The notes under the pieces: model-generated
Told to the model about the DNA's origin: nothing
The model's database searches: none
What the model saw: the letters and a program-made list of their open reading frames with translations, nothing else
Translations under genes and position numbers: made by a program
Part shown: in pieces, positions 36,087 through 44,459 of the stretch
Layout of the letters: every line of letters starts with the position of its first letter
Numbering within the stretch: the stretch's first letter is position 1
From: Bacteroides propionicifaciens DSM 19291 = JCM 14649
Lineage (GTDB): Bacteria; Bacteroidota; Bacteroidia; Bacteroidales; Bacteroidaceae
Direction: 5' to 3'
Assembly (NCBI RefSeq): GCF_000375405.1
Contig: NZ_AQWS01000004.1
Coordinates: forward strand, 45,533-109,532
Length of the DNA: 64,000 nt

Positions 36087-36725
36087 TCATCTACACATTA
36101 AAGCTGATACAACCCCCCAACATACAGCAAATCCAATACTAGCACCAAGTGTCATAGGAGCAAATGCAGCTCCAACTCCTCCAGCTACTCCCATTCCTAT
36201 ACCACACCATTCTGATCCAGAAGCTCTTGTTTGAGAGTTGTACAATTTAACTAAATGTATTTGCTCTTTCTTTAAATCTAGCCTAACATCCGCTACAGGT
36301 TCATTAGAACTATCTATTAAAGTATATAAATCTCCATTTTTTACAAATGTAAAAAATGTAATTATTACATCTTTAGCTGTACTACAACCTCCTAGTATTT
36401 TATTAGGATCGTTTTTATCAAAAACCATATAACAATATATAGAATTACTAGGGGAACTGAATTCTACCATATTTTCAAAATCCCATTGTTCGTCTTTAAT
36501 AGAGCGAGTAAGCTTATTTTTTGATATAAACTCATTAAATTGAACTCTAACAGACTCATCAATAGATGGACTTGTTTTTATTAAAACATCTTCGATTACA
36601 GTATTATCTTTAACTTCTGTTTCATTCATATTCTCATTAGAACAGGAATATAATACAATACAAAATGGTACTACTAGGAAGTAAAAAGATACTTTTTTAA
36701 ATGATTTAATTAAATTTGTTTTCAT
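36087..36725 (-). CDS. Lipoprotein with a Gly-rich, Cys-containing bacteriocin-like C-terminus (plasmid cargo)
   Basis: A 212-residue protein not recognised as a known family. A signal peptide of about 28 residues ends in the lipobox VLYSC. The middle (about 40-165) is a soluble domain with VEFSSPSNSIYCYMVF and LGGCSTAKDVIITFFTFV. The last 42 residues change character: SEWCGIGMGVAGGVGAAFAP followed by MTLGASIGFAVCWGVVSALMCR, with three Cys and many Gly/Ala. This resembles the hydrophobic glycine-rich cores of class II or halocin-like bacteriocins. It is the only non-plasmid-maintenance gene of the integrated plasmid, as expected of cargo. No immunity, peptidase or transporter gene accompanies it. 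Alternatives: a membrane-inserting toxin or a surface antigen. Confidence 0.6.
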   Translation of the reverse strand: MKTNLIKSFKKVSFYFLVVPFCIVLYSCSNENMNETEVKDNTVIEDVLIKTSPSIDESVRVQFNEFISKNKLTRSIKDEQWDFENMVEFSSPSNSIYCYMVFDKNDPNKILGGCSTAKDVIITFFTFVKNGDLYTLIDSSNEPVADVRLDLKKEQIHLVKLYNSQTRASGSEWCGIGMGVAGGVGAAFAPMTLGASIGFAVCWGVVSALMCR

Positions 36726-37021
36726 ATTAACGCAATTTAAAAGATTTATATATTAAATATCTATTAGTGAAATAACATATAAATAAAACATAAAACAAGT
36801 ATTTTTAAGTTTTATTTTAAAAAAAAGAGATTACAGAAATTTAAAAACTATATATCAGTAAGTTTTTACACTCTCGGCAAAGGTCAAAAGCGTAAAACCT
36901 TGGGGGTCTTAGGGGGCAAAGCCACCTAATAGAAAAGTTCTTGTTTTTTCTTACGGTAAACAAGATATAGAATGCCAATTACTAATACACATACCTAACT
37001 AATTAATTATCAGTTAATTAC
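36726..37021. other. Plasmid end region, no gene; hairpin
   Basis: Very AT-rich apart from a G-rich patch at 36899-36930 in which TTAGGGGGC (36909-36917) and GCCACCTAA (36921-36929) form a hairpin with one mismatch and loop AAA. It resembles non-coding hairpins of small mobilizable plasmids. No coding sequence seen. Confidence 0.5.
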
Positions 37022-37215
37022 AGTACATTTACTACTATAGTCTTATCAACAGTCTCACTCGACCAATTAGGGCTAAACTCATTATTGGAGTTACAACTCG
37101 AAAGCAAAGTCAACAAAAACGACACAGACAAAATCAAAGCCGAGAAGCTAAACAGGTTTGTCACCCACCGATTTACTCTAAATAAAGGACACATATATAA
37201 ATTCATAGATTTCAA
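37018..37215 (-). pseudogene. Accessory fimbrillin A, 5' part (signal peptide fragment)
   Basis: A 65-codon frame with a lipoprotein signal: basic n-region, hydrophobic stretch FSFSALILSVSFLLTLLSSC (lipobox LSSC), then NSNNEFSPNWSSETVDKTIVVNVL. The stop comes right after the repeat, in plasmid sequence. The final VVNVL is shared with the start of the 3' part at 33323. It lies 26 bases after the Mfa2-like gene, so it was the second gene of the locus. Confidence 0.82.
37022..37036. repeat. Right copy of the 15-bp direct repeat
   Basis: AGTACATTTACTACT, identical to 33309-33323; it encodes the VVNVL at the end of the orphaned 5' fragment of accessory fimbrillin A. Confidence 0.85.
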
Positions 37216-37241
37216 TTAATAGTTTAGGGAAAGACTCGTGA

Positions 37242-38123
37242 TTAATCAATTACAGAACCCGTATTATCATCTACATCCCAGTTTGGAACAGTTACATTTA
37301 TACCCAGATTTGAGAATTCAAATAATACTTCGATTTTAATCTCCTGAGTCTTAGACATACTTATTTGAGGATAATGCATAGCAATAAAATCTTTCAGACT
37401 CACTTCGTGACGCTCAAGAGTAGAGGTCGTCATAGTCAGCTTACTCTCTAGAAAGCCAGCCTGAGGGCGAAGAACATTGAACTGACCTCGAAATAGGTTT
37501 GGCTTGTCACTTTTCTCTAACACGGGGTTAAATCCGACTAAGTCTCCTTCGATTATATTCATATTCATATCAAAACCCTGAACTTGATGACTGATATGTA
37601 AAGAAGGCATTTCTGCGAGTCCCTTAACAGTAACATCAAATTTAACGTGAGCAGACTTTAACAGTAAATCAACAGAGTTATTAGAGATCTCTTTGATATG
37701 AACATCCCCTCTAGAAAAATAAAGCCGATCACTTGATTTCAGCCCTTTTCCTCCAGACACCTGATTTATCACACCTTGACCAATATTACCAATACCACCC
37801 ACTTCAGAATAACTAGATAAGTTACCCCACACAACAAAACTATACGTTCCACCAGGGAGATGCTTGAGTTCCATTTTAGTTTTCGACTTGTCGTCTAAAG
37901 TAATTTCTCGAGTTTCAAACAAATCTCCTGTCTATTTATCATAGATAAAAACAGTCAAATGGTCAACATACTTAAGAATGACATCTTGATCTCCATTGGC
38001 CAGATACTTAAAGTTGACCTTAGTGGTGTTTATGATACAACCCTCAAGGTCTTCGCTTATGCACCCCGTAAGAGAGAGTGACACAAACAGACTAATAAGC
38101 ATTGTAATATTTTTTAAAATCAT
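37242..38123 (-). pseudogene. Mfa2/FimB-like fimbrial anchor, interrupted by an in-frame TAG
   Basis: From an ATG at 38123 the frame encodes a lipoprotein signal (MILKNITMLISLFVSLSLTGC), then ISEDLEGC, VNFKYLANGDQD, and VDHLTVFIYDK, the start pattern of Mfa2/FimB anchors. A TAG at 37934-37932 follows directly; the same frame continues TGDLFETREITLDDKSKTKMELKHLPGGTYSFVVWGNLS and runs to 37242. Apart from this one codon the gene looks intact (about 292 residues; Mfa2 proteins are near 320). A C-to-T change of CAG would explain it. Mfa2 anchors and limits fimbriae at the outer membrane. The truncated product would have only about 63 residues before the stop. Confidence 0.8.
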
Positions 38124-38727
38124 AACTAGATTTAATTTAAATTGTCGCGTTAAATAAATTAGAACATTCACACCGTCCCTTTTACATTACCATGTCAACA
38201 AAGCGGCATAACGAAATACTAAATACATACTCAAACACTTAATCTTGTAACTATTAAGACATAAAACCCTATTATTAAACTATTCTACCTGTATATAAAA
38301 AGGGGTAGAAGATAAAACAATCAAACAAACCCCATCACAGTCGAGGTAGTAGAATAAATAAAGAGCTATAAACTAAGCGTATAGACCTCTAATAATTTCA
38401 TAATGCAATTATAATACATTTATTTGATATCTGCACAAATATGAAACAATAGACTACATTTATATAACAATCATTAATCTAAAAAGTAGAATTCAAATAA
38501 ACTAGAAGACGCATAAAGCACTTTAAAAACAAATTAAGAAACTTTTAATACTGAGTACATTTTTTGCAATTACCTACAAGAACAACAAATAGATAAAACA
38601 CTGTAAATCATAGCGATAAAAACACAGACACATCATAAATCACTTTTAAAACCAACACTCTTATCCGATAAGCTCAAGGCATTAGTTAATCAACTTTAAA
38701 AGCATTTTACTATCATAGATACGAAAC

Positions 38728-38764
38728 ACCATTACAATTCATTCATTTCAAAACCATTACAATT
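38728..38764. repeat. Direct repeats in the fimbrial upstream region
   Basis: ACCATTACAATT occurs at 38728-38739 and 38753-38764, 25 bases apart start to start. They may be binding sites for a regulator of the fimbrial locus; this is inference only. Confidence 0.45.
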
Positions 38765-38833
38765 AATCATCAGCATAATACAAGGAGATAAGAACACAGA
38801 TAAGACAAGTCAGTAAAAGAACAAATCGTAACA

Positions 38834-38884
38834 ACTTACTCGTTTAATAGCTCCCACCTACTGACTGCAGCCAAACGAGTAAGT
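38834..38884. repeat. 12-bp perfect inverted repeat in the fimbrial upstream region
   Basis: ACTTACTCGTTT (38834-38845) and AAACGAGTAAGT (38873-38884) with a 27-base loop. Possible operator or RNA hairpin; no T tract follows. Confidence 0.5.
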
Positions 38885-39071
38885 CGTTTAATGTTTAGAG
38901 TATGTAATCATTCTAATACTGCAAATAGATTAATCACATTTGGATTATTGGGTACTAAGCAGATCAAGCTAAGTAGCCTCCCAAAAAACAACTCAAAAAT
39001 CAAGTAACAGATCTGATTGGAGATATTACAAATCTCCATAACTGAAAAACATTTTAAGTTGGTAAAAACAC

Positions 39072-39105
39072 AAAAAAGGCCCTAAGTAAACTTAGAGCCT
39101 TTTTT
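39072..39105 (-). terminator. Terminator after the truncated receptor gene, a copy of the mdh terminator
   Basis: AAAAAAGGC...CTAAG-TAAA-CTTAG...GCCTTTTTT hairpin. The hairpin plus about 30 further bases (39070-39137) is a near-identical copy of the region following mdh at 40828-40894. Confidence 0.75.
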
Positions 39106-39131
39106 ATGTCGATTCAGTTATTCTTTACAGA

Positions 39132-40622
39132 TTACATAAATAAATATAATATAACATAGGTATTATCATTATTGTCAGAAATTAATAAAGAGCCTTGACT
39201 CAGTTTTTTCCTTACACCAACATACAAGTTCGCAGTCCATTCTTCAAGACGGGTATTCGTATTGAACATTTCACTACTCTTTTCTATGTCACTGTAATAT
39301 TGAAAATCTTTATCATGAGCCCAGATTCCCTTCATACCATAAGTTAAATTCCATTTTCGACTAAGTTTATGCTCCATATCAGTATATAAATTAAGTCGCG
39401 AAATATTTTGCCCAGCATTAACATTGAATGAGTTGAATTGGTCTTGGTTAGATATATTACTCACAAAACTATTACTTCTATTCATGTATGCGGAGTAATC
39501 TGCTCCTATACTAAAACCCATTTTAGTTTTATATCCAATAGCTATGTTGTGTAATGCATTGTTTCCTGATTTATTTGTTACGGTGTTTAATAAAGAACCA
39601 TCAGATTTAGATGTAGACCGAATTGCAGGAGTTATTTCACCATTATAAACAATATGTATAGAGCTGTTTTCAGAGGGTGTATAATCAAATGCAGTTCTTA
39701 TATTATGCAAATCACCTCTCGCTTTTATTCTCTGAACTTGCTCTATAGATATCAGATCATCACCAATTGTATGCTGTGAATAAATATTTGACTGCTGTGG
39801 CGAAAAGAAGTTTTCATAGCTATAAATAGCTTCTGTAGACCATTTAGGAGTAGATATCACCATACTAGCCCCAGTTATCCAAGTATCTTTAAACTGATTA
39901 ATATAACTATTACGCACTTCTCCTGAATAGGAATTGTCTTTAGTCTGCTCTAGAATAAGATCTATTACTGCTCCACGAACATTATATTGTGGTGGTGCAC
40001 TATATAAAACATCAGCAAATTTAACTCTTTCAATGGGCATAGAGCTTAGAAGACTCTTTAGTTGAATAGGGCTCATTGAGGTTGGCTTTCCATTTATAAT
40101 TATGGTTAAAGTTCCTATACCAGCCAACTGCAACATATTGTCTTTCTCATCGACTCCTGGTAATTTACTGATAGCTTCATATACATTGGTTGCAGTTGTT
40201 CCATTCGCTATTTGTTTTATATCATAGATTAGTTTTCCTTCTTCAACTTTAACAATAGGACGATATGCCTCTACTACGACTTGATCTAGTTCTAAAATAA
40301 TAGATTCTAATACAACTTCTCCCACATCAGGATTATCAAAATTCTCTCTTTTGCGTTTATACATAATATGGTCAAACTGCAGAATTACAGGCATTAAAGT
40401 GAGATGTATAGGTAGCTCAAATAACCCATCTTCAGTTGAGACAGTTGTTGCTAAGTATTTTGAGTTAGCATCATACATGGTGATAACTATATCAATAGCA
40501 GGTAAACCATCCTGGCCTACAACTTTCCCAAAAACTTTATCCATTTGAGCCAATGTCGAAAAGTTTACTACAAACAAGAGTAGCCCAACAAAAAATAATC
40601 TCACTTTCAATTTACTTTGCAT
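39132..40622 (-). pseudogene. TonB-dependent receptor-like outer-membrane beta-barrel protein, C-terminally truncated
   Basis: 496 residues from the ATG at 40622. A signal peptide (ending FSTLAQ) is followed by a carboxypeptidase-regulatory-like domain (VFGKVVGQDGLPAIDIVITM, about 28-110), then a plug-like domain (VEEGKLIYDIKQI, YEAISKLPGVDE, IIINGKPTSMSPIQLKSLL, about 120-230) and the first barrel strands. Related Bacteroidetes proteins with this layout run to about 700-800 residues. Here the barrel ends abruptly after VRKKLSQGSLLI with an unrelated tail (YVILYLFM), exactly where a copy of the mdh terminator region begins. The gene was probably truncated by a local duplication or deletion. 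The product may not form a complete barrel. Confidence 0.7.
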
Positions 40623-40827
40623 TAACACTTATTGAATACTATTTAAAACAACTTAACACAACTGTAAATAAAATAATTGTTTATATAAAAACAAACACCT
40701 CGCCATATCGTTTTCATTAACTAACATTAACACAGACAGCAATATTAAGTAGTAATTTTCTGTCTTCTGTTAACTAGAAGCTAAGATTGATGAAACAGAA
40801 GCTGGGAAATAACTAATCAGTATGCAT

Positions 40828-40864
40828 AAAAAAAAGGCCCTAAAGTAAACTTAGAGCCTTTTTT
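40828..40864 (-). terminator. Terminator of mdh
   Basis: AAAAAGGCCCTAAAGTAAACTTAGAGCCTTTTTT hairpin (stem AAAAAGGC/GCCTTTTT plus CTAA/TTAG), ending in T on the minus strand, 35 bases after the mdh stop codon. Confidence 0.8.
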
Positions 40865-40898
40865 GTGTCAATTCAATTATTCCTTACAGAACACTAAA

Positions 40899-41828
40899 TT
40901 ATAATTTCAATCCTGCATTAACTTTACGTACAGCTTCTGCACTTGCTTTGAAAGCAGCTTTTTCTTTATCGTTAAGTGGAAGATTAATAATTTCTTCGAT
41001 ACCGTTGCGACCAAGAATAACAGGTACACCACAGCAAATATCAGTTTCACCATATTCGCCTTCTAGAGCTACAGAACATGGGATCATTTTACGTTGGTTG
41101 TGAATGATTGCCTCAGCTACATAAGCACCTGCAGCACCTGGAGCATACCAAGCTGAAGTACCTAGTAGACCAGTAAGAGTTGCACCACCAACCATAGTTG
41201 CTTTAGCTACCTCTTCTAATTTTTCTTCTAAAAGGAAGTTTGATACTGGGATACCTTTGTAAGTTGCAAAACGTGTTAGAGGAATCATTGTTGTATCACC
41301 ATGACCACCAATAACCATACCTTCTACTTCGTTAGCGTTGCATCCCAATGCTTCTGATAAGAAATATTTAAAACGAGAGCTATCTAGTGCACCACCCATA
41401 CCGATGATACGGTTTTTAGGTAAGCCTAAAGATTTCAATGCTAAATAAGTCATTGTATCCATAGGGTTAGATATAATAACAAGGATAGCGTTTGGAGAAA
41501 ACTTCAACGCATTTTCTGCTACTGTTTTAACGATACCTGCGTTAACACCTACTAGCTCTTCACGAGTCATACCTGGTTTACGAGGAATTCCTGAAGTAAT
41601 AACAATAACATCAGAGTTTGCAGTTTTAGCATAATCGTTTGTGCAACCCACTAATCTTGAGTCAAAACCCAAAAGTTGAGCAGTTTGCATCATATCCATT
41701 GCTTTTCCTTCCGATACTCCTTCTTTAACGTCAAGCATTACTACTTCATCAGCTACTTCATTGAAAGCTAATACATTGGCACATGTAGCACCTACGTTAC
41801 CTGCACCTACTACGGTTACTTTTGACAT
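40899..41828 (-). CDS. mdh: Malate dehydrogenase
   Basis: NAD-dependent interconversion of malate and oxaloacetate. Length is 309 residues, of the LDH-like MDH type. Motifs: VTVVGAGNVGATCANVLA (Rossmann), TSGIPRKPGMTREELV (substrate Arg), IVISNPMDTM in the form VIISNPMDTMTYLAL, and GGHGDTTMIPLTR with the catalytic His. In Bacteroidales it feeds the reductive fumarate-succinate branch. Monocistronic, with its own terminator; a TATTTTTG element lies upstream at 41911-41904. Confidence 0.97.
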   Translation of the reverse strand: MSKVTVVGAGNVGATCANVLAFNEVADEVVMLDVKEGVSEGKAMDMMQTAQLLGFDSRLVGCTNDYAKTANSDVIVITSGIPRKPGMTREELVGVNAGIVKTVAENALKFSPNAILVIISNPMDTMTYLALKSLGLPKNRIIGMGGALDSSRFKYFLSEALGCNANEVEGMVIGGHGDTTMIPLTRFATYKGIPVSNFLLEEKLEEVAKATMVGGATLTGLLGTSAWYAPGAAGAYVAEAIIHNQRKMIPCSVALEGEYGETDICCGVPVILGRNGIEEIINLPLNDKEKAAFKASAEAVRKVNAGLKL

Positions 41829-41988
41829 AATATTTTAATTTTATTTGTAAAACTATATTTAAAGATAGTCTTTAAAAACTATTCTTACTTATCTTGTTCA
41901 ATACAAAAATAACATTAGTTATTTGATTGGGGAATTATTTCCTTAATATTTTTATAAGAAAGTAGCTATACTATATGTTATAAAACAC

Positions 41989-41996
41989 TATTTTTG
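41989..41996 (+). promoter_or_regulatory. -7 element before the coiled-coil protein and exporter genes
   Basis: TATTTTTG, 28 bases upstream of the ATG at 42025. A matching -33 element is not obvious. Confidence 0.4.
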
Positions 41997-42024
41997 TGTA
42001 GTATAGAAGTTAATAACTAAGAAG

Positions 42025-42903
42025 ATGAAAAAGAGCCCTAAAACACTGATTATTTTGATGGTCATACTTGGCCTAATTATGCTGGTATTTATGTTTCTGT
42101 TTGTCTCAGAAAAAAAGACAAACTACGAACTTATTGAAGGCTTTGAACTCGAAAAGCAAGACCTTGAAAATGAATACAGCAGTTTTGCTAAGCAATATGA
42201 TGAATTACAACTCACCATATCTAACGACTCCTTGGCTGAACTCTTGGAAAGAGAGCAAACAAAAACTCAGCGTTTACTCGAGGAGTTACGTACCGTTAAA
42301 AGCAGTAATGCTTTAGAGATTCGTCGACTTAAAAAAGAGCTATCAACACTACGTAAAGTGATGATAAGCTATATCAACCAAATTGACTCTTTAAACAAAG
42401 TAACACAAGAGCAAAGAATAGTAATTGATGAGGTTACTAAAAAATACAATACTGCTTCTCGTCAAATTAGTACACTGGCCAAAGAAAAGAAAAAACTGAA
42501 TCAACAAGTTTCACTAGCTGCTCAACTTGATGCAAGTAATCTCTGGATGAAGGCTAAAAACAGAAGAGATAGAGATGCTAAAAAACTCAAGGACGCTACG
42601 AAATTTCATATTGGCTTTACACTAGCCAAAAACATCACGGCAGAAGCTGGAGAGCGTACACTGTTTATCAATATAACCAAACCAGATCAGTCAATACTCA
42701 CTAAGGATGCTAGCCTAACTTTCGATTATGAAAACAAAAAACTCCCCTATTCAATCAAGAAATATATTGAGTACGATGGAGAAGAACAAAACGTAACGGT
42801 ATATTGGGACATCGAAGAGTTCTTGTATGCAGGTACCTATAGAATTGATATTTTTGCTAATGGACTTCTGATTGGTAGTAAAAACTTCAATTTTGATAAA
42901 TAG
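42025..42903 (+). CDS. Membrane-anchored coiled-coil protein of unknown function
   Basis: A 292-residue protein whose family I do not know. One N-terminal membrane helix (about 8-27, LIILMVILGLIMLVFMFLF) is followed by a long coiled coil (about 30-175, rich in Glu/Lys/Leu heptads such as EIRRLKKELSTLRKV). The C-terminal 100 residues look like a small beta domain: FHIGFTLAKNITAEAG, RTLFINITKPDQSILT, NVTVYWDIEEFLYAGTYRIDIFANG. Topology suggests a periplasmic coiled coil and beta head. It lies 65 bases before the TolC gene, with which it may be co-transcribed. Confidence 0.75.
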   Translation: MKKSPKTLIILMVILGLIMLVFMFLFVSEKKTNYELIEGFELEKQDLENEYSSFAKQYDELQLTISNDSLAELLEREQTKTQRLLEELRTVKSSNALEIRRLKKELSTLRKVMISYINQIDSLNKVTQEQRIVIDEVTKKYNTASRQISTLAKEKKKLNQQVSLAAQLDASNLWMKAKNRRDRDAKKLKDATKFHIGFTLAKNITAEAGERTLFINITKPDQSILTKDASLTFDYENKKLPYSIKKYIEYDGEEQNVTVYWDIEEFLYAGTYRIDIFANGLLIGSKNFNFDK

Positions 42904-42968
42904 ATTTGATTACTAATATATTCCTACTGCTATATAAATGTTATATTTAGTACCATAAAACTACATCC

Positions 42969-44447
42969 ATGAGAAAGATACAATGTGTATTCATCCTGTT
43001 AGCCACTACTATTTGTGGACTATTGAGTAGTACACCAAGTCGGGCTCAAGAATTACTTACATTAGAGGATTGTCGCTCCTTAGCCAAGGAGCATAGCAAA
43101 CAACTCCACATTTCGTTAGAGAAGATAAATGCCGCTCATTATTCTAAAAAGGCTGCACATACAAAATATCTTCCGCACGTTTCGGCAAAAGGAACTTACC
43201 TAAGAAATCAGAAAGAACTTTCTATTCTTAGTGATCGTCAGAAAAATGAAATCAGCAATTTAGGTCCCAATGGACAGGCACGAATCAACCAATTGGCTGA
43301 TATCATAGGCGAGCAACTCCCCACGCTCAAACCACTAATTCAGTCGCTAGGTCAAGAGGCTTTTACAGAACTCAACCAGTTTAGCGAAGCCCTGATCGAA
43401 GGTGTGCGAACTGATACGCGCAACATGTATGTTGGGGCAATCACCCTTACTCAACCCTTGTATATGGGTGGTAAAATACGAGCATACAACAAAATAACAA
43501 AGTATGCTGAGAATCTTGCCAAAGAAGCACACAACTTACAGCTACAAGATGTTATATTGAGCGTTGACCAAGCCTATTGGCAAGTCGTATCACTCGTAAA
43601 CAAAGAAAAATTAGCCTTGAGTTATCTGGAGCTTCTTCAAAAACTAGATAGCGATATCAATCATTTTATCGACGAGGGTATGGCTACTCGTGCCGACGGA
43701 TTATCCATCCGAGTAAAAGTCAATGAAGGGGAGATGACGCTTACAAAAGTACAAGACGGATTAGCCCTGTCACGAATGCTACTTTGCCAAGTTTGTGGTA
43801 TAGACATGCAAACCCCCATCAAGCTCGCCGACGAAAACATCACAGATTTACCGGTCAAGAGTTTCTACACAAACTTTGACCTTCAGAGAGCCTATTTTAA
43901 TAGAACTGAGATAAAAAGCCTAGAGCTAGCAACTCAAATTTACGACCAGAAGATTAAGCTCGCTCGATCAGAGCACCTTCCTCATTTAGCTCTAATTGGC
44001 AACTATATGGTAACCAACCCTGCCTTTTACAACGGCTTTGAGAAGAAATTCAGAGGCATGTGGAATATCGGCGTAAGCCTATCAGTACCTATTTGGAGCT
44101 GGGGAGAGGGGTATTACAAAACAAAAGTAGCCAAATCGGATGCACAAATTGCTCGCCTAGAACTTGCTGAAGCTAAAGAAAAAATAGAGCTCCAAATCAA
44201 TCAATCGGCATTTAAAGTTAATGAGGCCAATAAAAAGCTCAAGATGGCATCGAGCAACCTAGATAAAGCCAACGAAAACTTAAGTTATGCGAAGTTCGGC
44301 TTCGAAGAAGGAGTTATCCCCGTGAGCAATGTACTCGAAGCTCATACGGCTTGGCTCTCGGCTCAATCGGAAAAAATAGATGCTCAAATCGATATTAAAC
44401 TTACGGAGATTTACTTCAACAAAGCCTTGGGTAAATTTACGGAATAA
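42969..44447 (+). CDS. TolC-family outer-membrane efflux protein
   Basis: Outer-membrane exit duct of 492 residues. Signal peptide about 1-26 (ending PSRAQ). Two TolC-type helical repeats: ITLTQPLYMGGKIRAYNKI in the first half and SLSVPIWSWGEGYYKTKVAKSD in the second, the usual OEP motifs, and long amphipathic helices between. The C-terminus reads VSNVLEAHTAWLSAQSEKIDAQIDIKLTEI. It is followed after 12 bases by the HlyD-type adaptor and two ABC-2 permeases, forming a complete trans-envelope route apart from an ATPase. Confidence 0.93.
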   Translation: MRKIQCVFILLATTICGLLSSTPSRAQELLTLEDCRSLAKEHSKQLHISLEKINAAHYSKKAAHTKYLPHVSAKGTYLRNQKELSILSDRQKNEISNLGPNGQARINQLADIIGEQLPTLKPLIQSLGQEAFTELNQFSEALIEGVRTDTRNMYVGAITLTQPLYMGGKIRAYNKITKYAENLAKEAHNLQLQDVILSVDQAYWQVVSLVNKEKLALSYLELLQKLDSDINHFIDEGMATRADGLSIRVKVNEGEMTLTKVQDGLALSRMLLCQVCGIDMQTPIKLADENITDLPVKSFYTNFDLQRAYFNRTEIKSLELATQIYDQKIKLARSEHLPHLALIGNYMVTNPAFYNGFEKKFRGMWNIGVSLSVPIWSWGEGYYKTKVAKSDAQIARLELAEAKEKIELQINQSAFKVNEANKKLKMASSNLDKANENLSYAKFGFEEGVIPVSNVLEAHTAWLSAQSEKIDAQIDIKLTEIYFNKALGKFTE

Positions 44448-44459
44448 ACTGGATTCAAA

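Larger units (their letters stand above)
33309..37036. mobile_element. Integrated small mobilizable plasmid (3,713 bp unit)
   Basis: The distance between the 15-bp repeats is 3,713 bases. The segment carries iterons, a RepL-like replication initiator, an oriT-like palindrome, a MobV-type relaxase (frameshifted) and a lipoprotein with a bacteriocin-like tail: the content of a small cryptic mobilizable Bacteroidales plasmid of the pBI143 type. It splits accessory fimbrillin A, and fusing the sequence at the repeats restores that frame. No integrase, transposase or resolvase is visible inside it, so integration must have used a recombinase supplied in trans, the relaxase, or short-homology recombination. 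A chimeric assembly is the main alternative. Confidence 0.82.
38172..39069. other. Gene-free AT-rich region upstream of the fimbrial locus
   Basis: About 900 bases with no frame that looks coding on either strand. It should hold the promoter of the fimbrial locus, but no exact TTTG-N19..21-TAnnTTTG was found; the nearest is a one-mismatch CATATTTG on the minus strand near 38440. Two structured elements at 38728-38764 and 38834-38884 are listed separately. Confidence 0.5.

Noticed and set aside
33309..37036. Transposon or integrative element with its own integrase
   Set aside because: No integrase, transposase or resolvase frame and no terminal inverted repeats are present; content is that of a plasmid.
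38834..38884. Invertible promoter flanked by inverted repeats
   Set aside because: The 12-base arms are only 27 bases apart, too little for a switch segment, and no invertase gene is near.
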